Assembly (NCBI GenBank): GCA_032433765.1
Contig: JAVIAB010000160.1
Location: forward strand, 13,065,969-13,129,968
Source of the DNA: Megaustenia siamemsis
Lineage: Eukaryota > Mollusca > Gastropoda > Stylommatophora > Ariophantidae
Length of the DNA stretch: 64,000 bases
Reading direction: 5' to 3'
Under the pieces are notes generated by a model, which ran no database searches, had not been told where the DNA came from, and saw only the letters and a program-made list of their open reading frames with translations. A program made the translations under genes and the position numbers. Shown here in pieces: positions 22,684-34,869 of the stretch. Each line of letters opens with the position of its first letter. Position 1 is the first letter of the stretch.

Positions 22684-23761
22684 CTAAGGTGTTATTTGGA
22701 AGCCATAGCCCAGGCTGTGACTCCGTACTCTAGAACTGGTCTGACTCTTCCTATGTATAGTCTTTTCAAAATATTGCTGTCTGCCCCCCACCCCCCTTCC
22801 CCAGTCCGTTACTGCCAATTTCTTCATAATATTTGTTCGTTTTCTGGCTTTTTTCCTTGCTCTGTCTATCTGATTTTTCCAAGTCATTATGCGATTCATG
22901 TTGACGCCAAGATATGTTGGGTTTTGGTCAATAGGGAGTGTATGGTCTTTTATCTTCAAGTTTGCAGAGAGTGTGTTTCTTGATATGCTGAAAATTGTAT
23001 AGTATTTTTTTTTCGTTGATTGGTAAGAACCAGGTGTTTGTCCATTTTTCAAGTTCACCTAGGGCATCGTGCATCCTGGGTCCAGCCACCGACATACTTT
23101 CCTCGCGAGCCCATAACGCCAGATCATCTGCGTATATTGCTGAGTGTATTCTGGGTGGAATGTCCATTACGATGTCATGTATGAAAATTAAAAAGAGTGT
23201 CGGGGACAAGACTCCGCCTTGTGGGACACCTTGTTCGATAGAGACCTTCTTAATTAGTTGACCTTGAACTTGTACTCTGGCCGTTCTATCCTGAAGGTAT
23301 TGATAGACCCAATTGAATAAAAGACCCTGAATGCCAAGTCTAAAAAGCTTGTTCTTGAAACTCTTTCGCCAAACCCTATCAAAAGCCTTCTCCATGTCGA
23401 ATCACACTGCCAGTGTGTGTTTCTTTTCTTGTAGAGCATCCTCTATTTCCTGTGCAATGTAGGTGACCAGGTCTTCAGTTGATCTGTGCTGATGGAAGCC
23501 ACTTTGTTGTGGTACGATTTGTTGTTTTGTCTCCAAATGCCACATAAGTCTTCTGTTAGCCAGCCTTTCCATGAGTTTACTCAGGCAGCTCAGTAGGCTA
23601 ATTTGTCTATAGCTACTTGGGTCTAGTGGGTCTTTTCCATGCTTGAGGATGGGCACCATAATAGCTTCTTTCCAGATTGCCGGCACATGACCTCTCTTCC
23701 AGCTAGCATTTATTATCCTTAGATGCTGGCTCTTGGCTTTCTGTCCCAAATTTAGGAGCAT
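22684..23761 (-). pseudogene. LINE reverse transcriptase domain (frame-broken)
   Basis: Non-LTR RT blocks appear in order over three frames. W K.A.MVPILKHGKDP and SYRQISLLSCLSKLMER (frame 23402-23761) are followed by MEKAFDRVWR, QGVPQGGVLSPTLF and the catalytic SAIYADDLALWA (frame 22928-23395), then TYLGVNMNRIMTWKNQID (frame 22684-23058). The YADD box is intact. Breaks fall near 23400 and 23000. Arrangement and downstream RNase H place it with Jockey/CR1-group LINEs. Confidence 0.9.
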
Positions 23762-23925
23762 TTCGTATTGGCTCCAGCTTCAGTAATTTGTCATTTGGAC
23801 AGTATATATTAAATATATTTATACTAGCGGAGTTAATGTATAGGTCTGTACCAATGATCTCTGCCTCTCCGTTTGTGACTACATAAACCACATTCCCGTT
23901 ACCCCAGCTGCCCAATGTGTCCTAA

Positions 23926-24240
23926 CTTTCCACAAACGTGAGAACCATCATAAAAAAGGGGACTTAAAGGAGTGATTTTCAGAAGTAACCAAAACGATTT
24001 TTCCTTGCTTGTCATATTGGTAATTAATAATACTCGGCTGTTTTCGTAACATTTCGGTTATAACCACTACTTAAAGCAAAACAATGCGGTTGATTATGGT
24101 TTTCCCTCTTTTGATCATGTGTGTTGGCACCATCGCGATCTGTTGAATAGAAACTGTTGTAGATTTGAAGTGTTTTATCTGAGGAAAAAAAAAGAAAGGA
24201 AATTAGAGATAGTCGAAAATGATAACAAAAAAAGGAAGGA
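23926..24240. other. no gene seen
   Basis: AT-rich with several poly-A stretches. Nothing recognised. Confidence 0.45.
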
Positions 24241-24244
24241 AAAA

Positions 24245-24465
24245 AGAGTTACGCCACTTGGTATCTTATATGGAATATTGTGATAGTGCCCATTTATTTT
24301 TGTAGATCATCGACACATTATTTCTTGGGTAATGTGGTCTGTTTTACGTCATTGCCGTCATTCTTTCTCAGAAAAATCCCGTACCTTTTTATAAGACTGG
24401 GTGAACAAGGAAGCTATTGATGAGGATCGAACCCAACATCTTACCTTTAGTAGTTCATTTGACTA
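24245..24465 (-). mobile_element. tRNA-derived SINE, family 1 (old copy)
   Basis: Strongly diverged but collinear: ACGCCACTTGG near 24252, GGGTAATGTGGTC near 24330, CAGAAAAATCCCGTACC near 24370, GGATCGAACCCAAC (B box, reverse) near 24425. The X repeat follows directly. Confidence 0.75.
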
Positions 24466-24779
24466 TATTACTTGATGATGTTAAGACATAGATTTTGACT
24501 CCCAATTCTGAACATATAATACACAGTTAGTCGTCGGATTATCCCCGTCGCACATCAAGCAACAGACTGTAAGATTAGCGTATGGTCGGTCTAGGGATAT
24601 ACGATGAGCCATTATGATGACGTAGCACACACAACAATGGCTGCGCCCAAAGATTCCCGATTACTCTAGAGGATGCAACCTACAACGAACGAAACACGGT
24701 GCAAATTCCTTAATGAGAAAAAAACGTCGGTTGACTTGATGGAGCAGTCCACATTAATGTGTTGTAACAGGTAAATAAC
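24466..24779 (+). repeat. joined X and Y repeats, copy 2
   Basis: X (CTTGATGATGTTAAGAC to CCCCGTCGCAC) is followed after about 20 bp by Y, whereas at 20 kb about 570 bp separate them. This suggests X and Y are parts of one element with an internal deletion here. Confidence 0.6.
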
Positions 24780-26072
24780 CTAATGTATCAGTGACAAACA
24801 GCCACGTTGTGAGTAGTGCTTGAAATGAGAAATAGGAGAGACAAATAAATATGGGTAAACAGCAGTAAAAATATAAAGGAATAGAACAGTTGTACAGAAC
24901 AGACTTTATGATAAAAATATTCTTTAGGCAAAATACAATAGTTCCACACTTTTACAAAGAGGTAAATCTATAGCAAGTCATTTCTTTGTGAGGTATAATT
25001 ATTTACTCTGACAATAATACAATTAGAAAAGAGAGATCAACCAAAGGGAAATTTGGCACTCAGAGTCTCATTCGATAACTCAAGCTCTCTCCCCTCCCCC
25101 GTCATAACTAGCACTGTGCAGCCATACTACCACTACCAGCATCAACCTCCACTTTAACGCTACTCTAGGCCTCACTGGTCGATTTCTGGATTCCTCCTTA
25201 CTTAGTATCATCTTCTCTGCATGCCCTTTAAAGAGTAGTAATAACTTTGCTGATATTTCCTCTGTTGTTTTTGTGTTGTCTCTCGGCTTAGTTTAATTCT
25301 CGCTCTTCTGTCTCTCTTATTTCTTTTGTTTTATCTGAATTAAAATAACAGTTGTTATCATTTCTTTCACTTCTCACCCTTTCCATTTTCTCTCTTCACG
25401 AGATATTCAAATTTTCTTTTTGTTGTTTTCTTACCATCTCTCTCTCTCTCTCTCTCTCTCTCCCCCCCCCCCCCGGTCTCAATCCCTGAATTGAGTAAGA
25501 TAGTGACTTGAATATTTGACGAATGAGACGTCCAGCCTTGACCTATATTTCTAACAGCTCTGTTGTTTTTCGACGCAGAATCGACTGAGCATTGTTGTTT
25601 TAATTGTCTCATCTGCTCCTTATCGCATCATGTTACTCTCTGTACTATAGTAGACCAAGACATTTTGTTGCTGTTAATAGGGCTATTGATAAAATATAAT
25701 GGCAAGTACTGTGGATAATATGCATCAAGTCTAATCAGTGTTGCATTATGGTATAATGGACCAACGACTAATTATATATTTTTGTCTGTTTGTTTGTCTG
25801 TCTTTTTCTCTGTCTGTCATGCGACGTCTGGTTGCTCGCCCGACAGTCGGTCTGCCAGCTTATCTGTCTGTCAGTTTGTCTCTGTCTGTTTGTTTGTCTC
25901 TATTTATCTCTGTCTCTTGTTATCGTCTATTATCTGCCTCCCCCATTTGTCTGCCTGTCTGCTTTTTTTAAATTTATAAATTTGCCGACGGACCATCTGT
26001 TTGTATATCTGTCTCTATCCTCTGCCTGGCTATCTATCTAGTTACTCAATATATAAAATAAACATATGGTAC
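24780..26072. other. no gene; simple sequence at 25436-25475 and 25780-26040
   Basis: Contains a (TC)n run ending in poly-C (about 25436-25474) and a cryptically simple TCTG-rich stretch near 25780-26040 whose three overlapping open frames (VCLSVSLS type) are low-complexity artefacts. Confidence 0.6.
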
Positions 26073-26190
26073 ATGGTATTGAGCAGCTAGACTAGCAGAA
26101 AAACAAAAGAACCTACAATGTTTCGACAAAAGCCTTCCTCAGGTATATAAAATAACAACGAAATGGTATTGAGCAGCTAGACTAATAGAA
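26073..26190 (-). repeat. direct repeats around a hammerhead-like motif
   Basis: The string ATGGTATTGAGCAGCTAGAC occurs at 26073 and again at 26163, 90 bp apart, with the hammerhead-like motif (26115-26142) between. Short direct terminal repeats carrying ribozyme motifs are known in Penelope-like retroelements; assignment here is inference. Confidence 0.4.
26115..26142 (-). ncRNA. hammerhead-ribozyme-like motif (Penelope type)
   Basis: The minus strand reads CCTGAGGAAGGCTTTTGTCG then AAAC: a CTGANGA box, a short GGC/GTC stem with TTTT loop, then GAAAC. This is the arrangement of the minimal hammerhead in Penelope-like elements. One unpaired A follows the first box, exactly as in the 29.9 kb motif. 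Stems I and III are short, so activity is uncertain. Confidence 0.35.
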
Positions 26191-28190
26191 AGACAATAAA
26201 CATAAAACTCGCGGTCTCGCATAGAATTTAATGTTTTTCATATTTGATATCCATGCTTATCTCCTAGTCACTCAATATCCTAGTTCCATATCATGCCCGC
26301 ACCACACTTTTCTTCACCCATATGTGCCACACATGTAAGTCAATCGTAGCTCAGGAAAAGAACATAATAATGACACCGATGGTTTCCACGACATATAATT
26401 GATGGCAAGTTACTCCTTGGCGAAGGCCTCCCACTGCAAGGATCGCACAACGTTCTCCTTCTACCGACATATAATGGTTAAAACTAGCCTAAGCGAAACT
26501 TTCTGACTAAACCTATTGTCCGTATCTGGTTACAGAAACATGACCCAGTCCTCTTCCTAAAAGCATTTGTTGATGTTATCTGCTTCCTAACCCCATACTT
26601 ATATATGTCCTTCTCTCTCTCTCTGTTTCTGTTCATTTATCTTATTCTATCCTTCCCCCATCCCATTCATGTCATTATTTTTTCTGTCCCTTCCTTCCTC
26701 TTTCTTCCTCTCTTCTATCCCAATCTTTTCTCTTCTCCTTTATACATTAGAGCTACCATCTTCCACTTTCCTTCATGCCTTACATCTCATAACTCTTCTG
26801 TCTTGCTTTGTCTCTTTCTATTTACTATTTTCCCTTCTCTTTATCCTCATCACTTTTCATTTAACTTCATCTGCCTTTCTCACTCTCCACTGCTCTTTAA
26901 CAACACATTTAATCCTCTTTTTCTCTCAGCCTCCAATTTCTTTTACTCTAACTTCCCTACCTCTCTCTCACTCTCTCCACAAAAGATAATTAAAAAAAAA
27001 TATTATCCTCACAGCTAGATATAGAAAGTACAATTATTTTAACAGAAACTTAATACTTAAATATCGGACATAGGAATTAATTGGAGTAGAATTTTAGTGG
27101 TTTTTTTTTCACGCAGAATTAATTGAAGGATCTATTTTGTCTCACTGATGTCATTAATTGTTGAGAATGGTGGCAGAATTGCTAACTTCTTCTCGTCCAA
27201 ACCAAAAAAACACAGATTCGAATCACCGAAGAGTCATAATTTGTTGTTTTTATTTTCATTTCGGGAGTGTAATAACAACTCAGACCCGAACGCTACGTGA
27301 CGACCGCACTTGACAAGCGATCGTTATCCTCCAACCCAATAAGTCCAACCAGCAAATGGAAAAACGCCGTAAAGATTATTTCGTTTTAAAGATTTCATTA
27401 ATTCATCTTTTTAATCATCTGAAAACGAAACTCATTAATCATTTAATGTCACTAACCATGGCTTTAATGAGTAGTTATGTTGTGAGTTTGTTAGTATAAC
27501 CTCTTTTTCTTTTGACATTCTCCCCCTGTGTTGTTTTCTCTAGAATTGTTTGTCTTTCAGGACGTACGATCGATTATTACTCTTCACTCTTCCACACCTC
27601 CCCCCCCCCCAAACTACACGCGCTATAAGTTTTAGTGTCAGAAATAGTATTTTTTAAGCGACAATACCATAGTATTATTAGTGGAAGTTATGATACTACT
27701 GGTAGTGATGATAAACATTGTAGTAGTGATGTAACAGTTCTAGCGGTAGATTGTGTAGCCATTATGGTTGTGGGTAGAGTGACGTCAACCATCTGTAGCT
27801 CATATAGCTGAAAACGTCACGCTAGTTGGAGCGTTTTCCTATTTTATTTTCTGCACGCTGGCCATAATTGTTTTAACTGGCTGTGGAGATAACCACCTGT
27901 GAAATCTTGATCTCAAGAACTCTCAACGCGGCATCCAAACTCATTCATAATGACTTCGCTCAAACCGAGCCAGCAAGAAACATCAGATCTCTCGTAAGTC
28001 AATATTTCCCACTAAAGACACACACGATATAGGCGCATACAGATACCTTAATGTGTTTTGCAAACACACCAGTGCGCACCCAGAACATCAGATTTGCATA
28101 CAGAAATGTTGTTCATTGTCATTGTAATTTTTGTTGTTGTTGCTTTCGCCAGCTTTCACCGTTGGCGAAATCCATTGATACTAGGAACTG
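26191..28190. other. no gene seen; pyrimidine-rich 26600-26990
   Basis: A 390-bp C/T-rich stretch gives long plus-strand frames of F, L, S and P that look like composition artefacts. A tRNA-like ATTCGAATCACC near 27214 could be a SINE relic but lacks a second copy. Poly-C occurs near 27600. Confidence 0.45.
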
Positions 28191-28199
28191 AATTTTGCG

Positions 28200-28455
28200 T
28201 GTAAATCTGTTTTATTTCCCCCCCCCCCCCAGCAACCGTGTGCACAGGGGTCCCTCGCCACACAGTCAGATAACTCCGCCTTCGAAGGTACTTTTTTCCC
28301 GCCGATGAATATTTGGCATTTCAAGCCGAGCCTCGCTGCTGCGACCATGGTGATTGCCGCAGAGAGAAATCACAAATAAAAATCCTAACTAGTGCAGCCA
28401 GGATTTGAACTCACTACCTCTCTGTACCAGCGTCTTGCCTCAAGACCAACCAGGT
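28200..28455 (-). mobile_element. tRNA-like SINE, single copy
   Basis: On the minus strand a head containing GACCTGGTTGGTCTTGAGGC and a B-box-like GAGTTCAAATCCTGG about 50 bases on is followed by about 150 bp of non-tRNA body. The layout suits a SINE, but there is no second copy to define ends. Confidence 0.4.
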
Positions 28456-29935
28456 CCAATATCATAGTAATAATGGGAAGTAATTCATACATTACATGGT
28501 TCATATAATATTTTGGATTACTTCCCTTTAGTATGCTTCCGTCATAAATACGTGCAGGGGGTGCATTCTCAAAACTAATGATTCTTGTAATTGTGTAGAG
28601 ACAAACTGCTTCATTTTCATCCCAGAAGCATATTTTATCACTGCTACACGAATTTATTCTTCGCGTTATAATCTATATTTATGTCATTTCATATAAACAC
28701 CAGAGCTTCCCTTCTTATAGCTGTCCTTATTTGTCTTGCAGCGTTGAGTCGGGAGACATGAGATTATGAACAGCTAACGCTTTTATTCTGTTACGTGTGT
28801 GCGTACGTGTATTTGTCTCTGCATGTATCTCTAATTATTTACATACCAGCATGTGATCACCTCAAAATATCTACATAATGCAGTCTATCATAGGCGTTGG
28901 CTCTTTTCCTGTTTATGTTCAGCAGATTACCCAGAACTTGTCTGTTCAGATAGTGTCAATGGGAAAACACCATGATTTATTTCGTTAAGCTTACATCACC
29001 ACGATGCTGATATTGTGCTTGTATTTTCTTGTCCCGCAACATCACTTTTGTCTCAACTGTTTACGATCCCTTACACCAAACAACGAGCAGCACGTCGCCG
29101 CTAAAGCGATATGCCTTCTCATACTTGATGGGTTGAGGGTTGCATCCATCTATCACGCTCGCACTCACAAGAACACTTGATTCATTTGAGATTTGGACCA
29201 ATGGAAAATTCACTAGTTTGTTCTTTATTCCTAGGTATGAGCATTCATCATCATCTTAATCATAGTTCTTACGCTTTCTGTATTTAATCTTCGTACGTTT
29301 AACATATTTAGCCATTATGCAAATTCAAAGTTCTCTTTAATAGGTTTCAGCTATGCTTGTTTTCGGAATTCTCGTGCCTATTTTGCTATTTTCACAGCAC
29401 GGGTAAATTAATTATTTTACCTACTCCAATCAACGTTACTGCTTGCCCATATTGTCTAGTTATAAATCTGACCAGTATTCACTATTTTTTCCCCAGTATT
29501 TTCATTTCAAAGATTCGCGGCCACCTTCCGCATGATATATATTACATAGCACCCATCTAAATAAGCTACATTAGTACTTGCGAGTATCAATCTTCTCTTG
29601 AACGTTCATCCTTACCGAAATATAGTTGTACTTAATCTTGTGACCACAACTTCCAGCCATCTCAATGGACCCATGTCTACACAGATGTGTCTGCAGAAAA
29701 TAAATGATGTCGCATCTATATAAGTACAATGTTGGAAGAAGGACCAAAAAGACATTTGCAACATGTAAAACATCTTCCAACAAGAATAGCACTACTTGAA
29801 GCCATTAGAACGCTATCAAATTAAAAAAAAGAACCCTGCCTAAAAAAGGAGCCATTTCTTTTGTTTCTGACAACTTCAGATATCCCCGATCTATCAATGA
29901 AGTTTTTCATTGCTTGTTAATGTTACTCTCGTTTT
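28456..29935. other. no gene seen
   Basis: Apparently unique AT-rich sequence with short open frames only. Confidence 0.45.
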
Positions 29936-29966
29936 CTGAAGAAGGCCACATGTTGGCCGAAACGTC
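29936..29966 (+). ncRNA. hammerhead-ribozyme-like motif (Penelope type)
   Basis: CTGAAGA is followed by A, then GGCCA-CATGT-TGGCC (perfect 5-bp stem) and GAAACGTC. This is the CTGANGA / stem II / GAAAC arrangement of hammerheads in Penelope-like retroelements. No Penelope reverse transcriptase or GIY-YIG domain is visible nearby, so this would be a solitary terminal remnant. Confidence 0.45.
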
Positions 29967-30109
29967 AATATTTTGTTATGTTCTTTTTGTTGTTGTAAAA
30001 TTAGCACCATACCTTATAGGAATGTATGTTACACCGCACTGCTGGCTCCTTGCTACCAGCGTTACCACAGCACTGCAATTATTTGCGTGTACCCTATCAA
30101 TGAACACAT

Positions 30110-30575
30110 TATCTCAGAACTGAGTTGCCATCGACATAAAAATGGCCTTGTAATGCATACTCTCCCATTGCGAAATTGCTGGAAATGAAGTAGTTGATAC
30201 CCTCTCCAAAAAAATGGCAGCAAGAAAGCCAGGCCACTCACCCAGTGAGCTATAGAGAGGCAAGACTATCAAAGGAAACAAATACAGAACAAACTGAAAG
30301 CAAAAGCTGTACATGAACGACATGCAGGATCCAATATGTCTGCTGCCACGACACGCACAGACCATAATTTTCCACATCAGAACAGACCACTTGAGACTTT
30401 TGAGCCAGCTCACCGTCTAGGAATAACCCACACCAATAATTGCCAGAGAAAAGTAGGCTCAAACACCGAAACATCATATTCTGTTGTGAGACAACCAAAC
30501 TTGGGCTAGCGAGATAGACATACGGAAGAAAAAACTGTGGAGGAAAAAGACGGAGAACTGTTAAAGAAGTCCAAG
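30110..30575 (+). mobile_element. LINE RNase H / C-terminal remnant
   Basis: The plus strand reads HCEIAGNEVVDTLSKKMAARKPG (30150-30230 region, frame-broken), which is the last RNase H motif of Jockey-type LINEs, followed by a degraded tail. It ends where the 36-bp array begins. Confidence 0.55.
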
Positions 30576-30589
30576 CCTCGTCCTGGTGA

Positions 30590-32575
30590 TATGGGAATAT
30601 ATATGTAACATGACCAGCTGGTGATAGGGGAACACATATGTAACATGACCAGACTGGTAATATGGGAACACATATGTAACATGACCAGACTGGTGATAGA
30701 GGAACACATATGTAACATGACCAGACTGGTGATAGGGGAACATACATGTAACATGACCAGACTGGTTATAGGGGAACACATATGTAACATGGCCAGACTG
30801 GTGATAGGGGAACATATATGTAACATGACCAGGCTGGTGATAGGGCAACACATATGTAGCATGACCAGACTGGTGATAAGGGAACACATATGTAACATGA
30901 CCAGACTGATGATAGAGGAACATATATGTAACATGACCAGTTTGGTGATGGTGATAGGGTAACATATATGTAGTATGACCAGACTGATGAAAGGGGAACA
31001 CATATGTAACATGACCAGACTGGTGATAGGGGAACATATATGTAACATGACCAGACTGGTGATAGGGGAACATATATGTAGCATGACCAGACTGGTGATA
31101 GGGCGACACAAATGTAACATGACCAGACTGGTGATAGGGCAACACATATGCAAAGATGACCAGAGTGGTGATAGGGGAACATATATGTAACATGACCAGA
31201 CTTGTGATAGGGGAACACATATGTAGCATGGCCAGACTAGTGAGAGGGGAACACATATGTAACATGACCAGTTTGGTGATGGTGATAGGGTAACATATAT
31301 GTAGTATGACCAGACTGGTGAAAGGGGAACACATATGTAACATGACCAAACTGGTGATAGGGCAACATATATGTAAACATGACCAAACTGGTGATAGGGC
31401 AACATATATGTAACATGGCCAGACTGGTGATAGTGCAACACATATGTAAACATGACCAGACTGGTGATAGGGCAACACATATGTAACATGACCAGACTGG
31501 TGATAGGGCGACACAAATGCAACATGACCAGACTGGTGATAGGGCAACACATATGCAAAGATGACCAGAGTGGTTATAGGGGAACATATATGTAACATGA
31601 CCAGACTTGTGATAGGGGAACACATATGTAACATGACCAGACTGGTGATAGGGGAACATGTATGTAACATGACCAGATTGGTGATAGGGCAACATGTATG
31701 TAACATGACCAGACTGGTGATAGGGGAACATGTATGTAACATGACCAGACTGGTGATAGGGGAACATGTATGTAACATGACCAGACTGGTGATAGGGCAA
31801 CATGTTTGTAACATGACCAGACTGGTGATAGGGCAACATGTATGTAACATGACCAGACTGGTGATAGGGGAACATGTATGTAACATGACCAGACTGGGGA
31901 TAGTGGAACGCATATGTAGCATGTCCAGACTGGTGATAGGGAAACCCATATGTAGCATGACAAGACTGGTGATAGGGCAACACATATGTAGCATGACCAG
32001 ACTGGTGATAGGGTAACACATATGTAGCATGACCAGAATGGTGATATGGCAACACATATTTAGCATGACCAGACTGGTTATAGGGCAACACATATGTAGC
32101 ATGCCCAGACTGGTGATAGGGCAACACATATGTAGCATGACCAGACTGGTGATAGGGCAACACATATGTAGCATGACCAGACTGGTGATAGGGGAACACA
32201 TATGTAACTTGACCAGACTGGTGATAGGGCAACACATATGTAGCATGACCAGACTGGTGATAGGGCAACACATATGTAGCACGACCAGACTGGTGATAGG
32301 GCAACACATATGTAGCATGACCAAACTGGTGGTAGGGCAACACATATGTAGCATGACCAGACTGGTGATAGGTCAACTCATATGTAACTTGACCAGACTG
32401 GTGATAGGGCAACACATATGTAACATGACCAGACTGGTGATAGGGCAACACATATGTAACTTGACCAGACTGGTGATAGGGCAACACATATGTAACTTGA
32501 CCAGACTGGTGATAGGGCAACACATATGTAACTTGACCAGACTGGTGATAGGGCAACACATATGTAGCATGACCA
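30590..32575. repeat. 36-bp minisatellite, about 55 copies
   Basis: A 2 kb array of a 36-bp unit containing CATGACCAGACTGGTGATAG and GGGGAACACATATGTA. Variants GGGGAAC, GGGCAAC, ACATGTATG and CATATATG are clustered, and a longer unit with GTGATGGTGATAGGGT occurs twice (near 30945 and 31273), which points to a segmental duplication within the array. Because 36 is a multiple of three, frames stay open on both strands (up to 597 codons). These are not proteins. Confidence 0.95.
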
Positions 32576-33390
32576 GAAACGTCTCGAATACGAAAAGGTA
32601 GGGAGTCTTCTAGGGTTGTAAATACTTAAAATGTTAACTTTTTGACTGGTGCCTTTTTTTCCAATAGAAATTCTGAAAATGTATGAATCCTTGTTGCCAT
32701 GACTTGAATCTGGTATCGTTTGACGGTTTCGTGTTTATGTTCAATTTCTGACTATTCCGTTATCGCTGCATTTTTTTAAAATTCCTTTTTTTAGTCTAAA
32801 AGTTATTATACATCACGGGAAATGGATACAGTAATCATTAGGCGATTTGGTCATTATACGTTATTTTATTGTATTTTCTTCATTGTCCATTCACATTCAC
32901 ACCGCCACCGACAAGATCACTTTCCTGCCGCCAGTGCAATTACCTGGTGTCCCTTATTTAACGGGCAACTCTCGTGACAAGACTTTACTCCTTAGGGCAC
33001 ATTGTCTGCGGTTTGCATTCCCCGCCTGGAATCTGTTTGATGCCTCGTCCTGTAATCGCCTTTCGCGTACTGTGCGAGGATGACACGAGTCGTGTTAACA
33101 TTGGCGAGTCTACCTAAGTGTGCGAGTGCTCAAGAGGTAAAGGACGAGCGAAAGGTCGATAAGAACGCACACGCTATTAGACAGTGCAGTTAAAGTAACT
33201 CCTTTCTTTTCCTGCCAGCTAACTCAAATACATCGGTTGTGTTGTAATAATGGGGGAGATGAAAAATGTAAAACAGGGATTAACAGCAACAGCAGGAGAC
33301 ATCTGACAAATTCAGGATTGCAGGACCAAGACATCTGACAGCACATGAACCAGCAACTCGTAGTCTAGATCAGCAAGTCAGTATTTTCAA
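32576..33390. other. no gene seen
   Basis: Unique sequence between two arrays. The 78-codon frame at 32847-33083 has no recognisable features. Confidence 0.45.
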
Positions 33391-33930
33391 GAGTCTACCC
33401 ACTGTAAACAGCTAACCAGTTTTGTCAAATCCATGTTAGTGAGACTGTAAACAGCTAACCAGTTATGTCAAATCCATGCTAGTGAGACTGTAAACAGCAG
33501 TTTTGTCAAATCCACGTTAGTGAGACTGTAAACAGCTAACCAGTTTTGTCAAATCCATGCTAGTGAGACTGTAAACAACTAACCAGTTTTGTCAAATCCA
33601 TGCTAGTGAGACTGTAAACAACTAACCAGTTTTGTCAAATCCATGCTAGTGAGACAGTAAACAGCTAACCATTCTTGCCAAGTCCCTGTTGGTGTCTAAA
33701 ATAGCAAACCAGTCTTGACAAATCCTCTGTAAACAGCTCACGAGTCCTGACAAATCCCTGTTCGTGACTCTGTAAACAGCTCACCAGTCTGGACAAGTCC
33801 CTGTTCGTGACTCTGTAAATAGCTCACCAGTCTTGCCTAGTTCCTGTTCGTGATTCTGTAAATGGCTCACCAGTCTTGACAAGTCCCTGCTCGTGACTGT
33901 GTAAATAGCTCACCAGTATGGCAAAATGAC
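33391..33930. repeat. minisatellite of about 43 bp
   Basis: About 12 units containing CTGTAAACAGCTAACCAG and TGTCAAATCCATGCTAGTGA. The first half is homogeneous; the second half (CACCAGTCTTGACAAGTCCC, TGTTCGTGACTCTG) is a diverged subtype. Confidence 0.9.
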
Positions 33931-34147
33931 TTTAAAACAACTCTGTATTCAAAACATGGACATATCTCGCAACTTGTAGCAACAATCATGCAATAGAACA
34001 CAAAAAACATCCACTTACTGTTCTATCAAGAGCTGGCTACGAAGAGAAGTAGTTACTGAGCGAACGTCAGACTGGGGTTATGAAAAACGTGTAGCCGCAA
34101 AACAAATTCTTATAATGTTGTGGGGCCCCTCTGATTGTGGGGCCCTA

Positions 34148-34411
34148 GTAAAAGTAAAGTAAAGTACCCCCCGTCACGCTAAGTGGCGGCGTATAGGGAA
34201 TATGGTGTTAGTTACCATAAATTTTACAGACCTTCGCAAATGATTTTTGGGGTAATGGGGTCGGTATTACGCCCGTACCGCTTTACTTTCCCAGAAAAAA
34301 AATCCGGTACCCATTAAAGGCTGGATGAACCGGAAGCCGTCGGTTGGGATCGAACCCTACCTCTTGTCCTTTGTAGTCCAGTTCACTAACCACTGAGCTA
34401 TCGCGGCTTCC
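34148..34411 (-). mobile_element. tRNA-derived SINE, family 1
   Basis: Full length, with an AAAGTAAAGTAAAGTACCCC tail. A perfect 13-bp target duplication TTGTGGGGCCCTA lies at 34135-34147 and 34412-34424. The palindrome region has a small duplication (GTGGCGGCGTATAGG). Confidence 0.95.
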
Positions 34412-34501
34412 TTGTGGGGCCCTAAGCTATAACTTATTTAGCTTATAAGTAAATCCGGAAATCAGTGTGGTGGAGAATGGAAAGTATAAACTATCACTTC
34501 T

Positions 34502-34503
<2 letters not shown>

Positions 34504-34590
<87 letters not shown>
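34504..34590. repeat. (TA)n microsatellite
   Basis: About 37 TA dinucleotides ending in (TATG)n. Confidence 0.98.
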
Positions 34591-34591
<1 letters not shown>

Positions 34592-34869
34592 TGAAACTAT
34601 CTAGACTGATCTTTGGAGAATATTTAGACTAACGGGAAAATCCGTGAAAGGGAAAGCGACGGGACTAAGAATGAGTTCAGTGAGTCACGTGCCTAAGTCA
34701 AGGACAGCAGTACATGCCAAAAACAAATGGGCAGATGGCATTTGAGATACAGGTATATGGGTTGTTGAATATATGGACACTATAGGCAGTTTTGTAAAGG
34801 GTCAGTGACATTAATTCACACGGCACGCTGCGAATATTATCGCGTTCGACAGGTGTGTATGAAGGTGGA

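Larger units (their letters stand above)
21425..23925 (-). mobile_element. Jockey-like LINE with RNase H, 5'/internally deleted
   Basis: A 2.5 kb non-LTR retrotransposon reading leftward. Order on the minus strand: a short end of an endonuclease domain (NIFNIYCPNDKLLKLE, near 23800), then an abrupt joint to the RT domain, RT, thumb region, RNase H, and a 3' end with GAGAGTCTGGAATCC and a GCAGAGAGAG tail. The joint near 23750 implies an internal deletion. Several frameshifts make it inactive. Its last 60-65 bp are shared with element G at 18.3-18.66 and 53.03-53.37 kb, so relatives of this LINE probably supplied the machinery for element G. Confidence 0.9.

Noticed and set aside
25738..26041. 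Cysteine/valine-rich small secreted peptide frames
   Set aside because: Three overlapping frames from TCTG-rich simple sequence.
26605..27018. 137-codon Phe/Leu/Ser/Pro-rich frame as a membrane protein
   Set aside because: Arises from a C/T-rich stretch; an overlapping frame is equally open, and there is no homology-like pattern.
30561..32354. 597-codon open frame (and 440, 350 and 190 codons on both strands)
   Set aside because: All are translations of a 36-bp minisatellite whose unit is a multiple of three, so several frames are open at once. No independent coding evidence.
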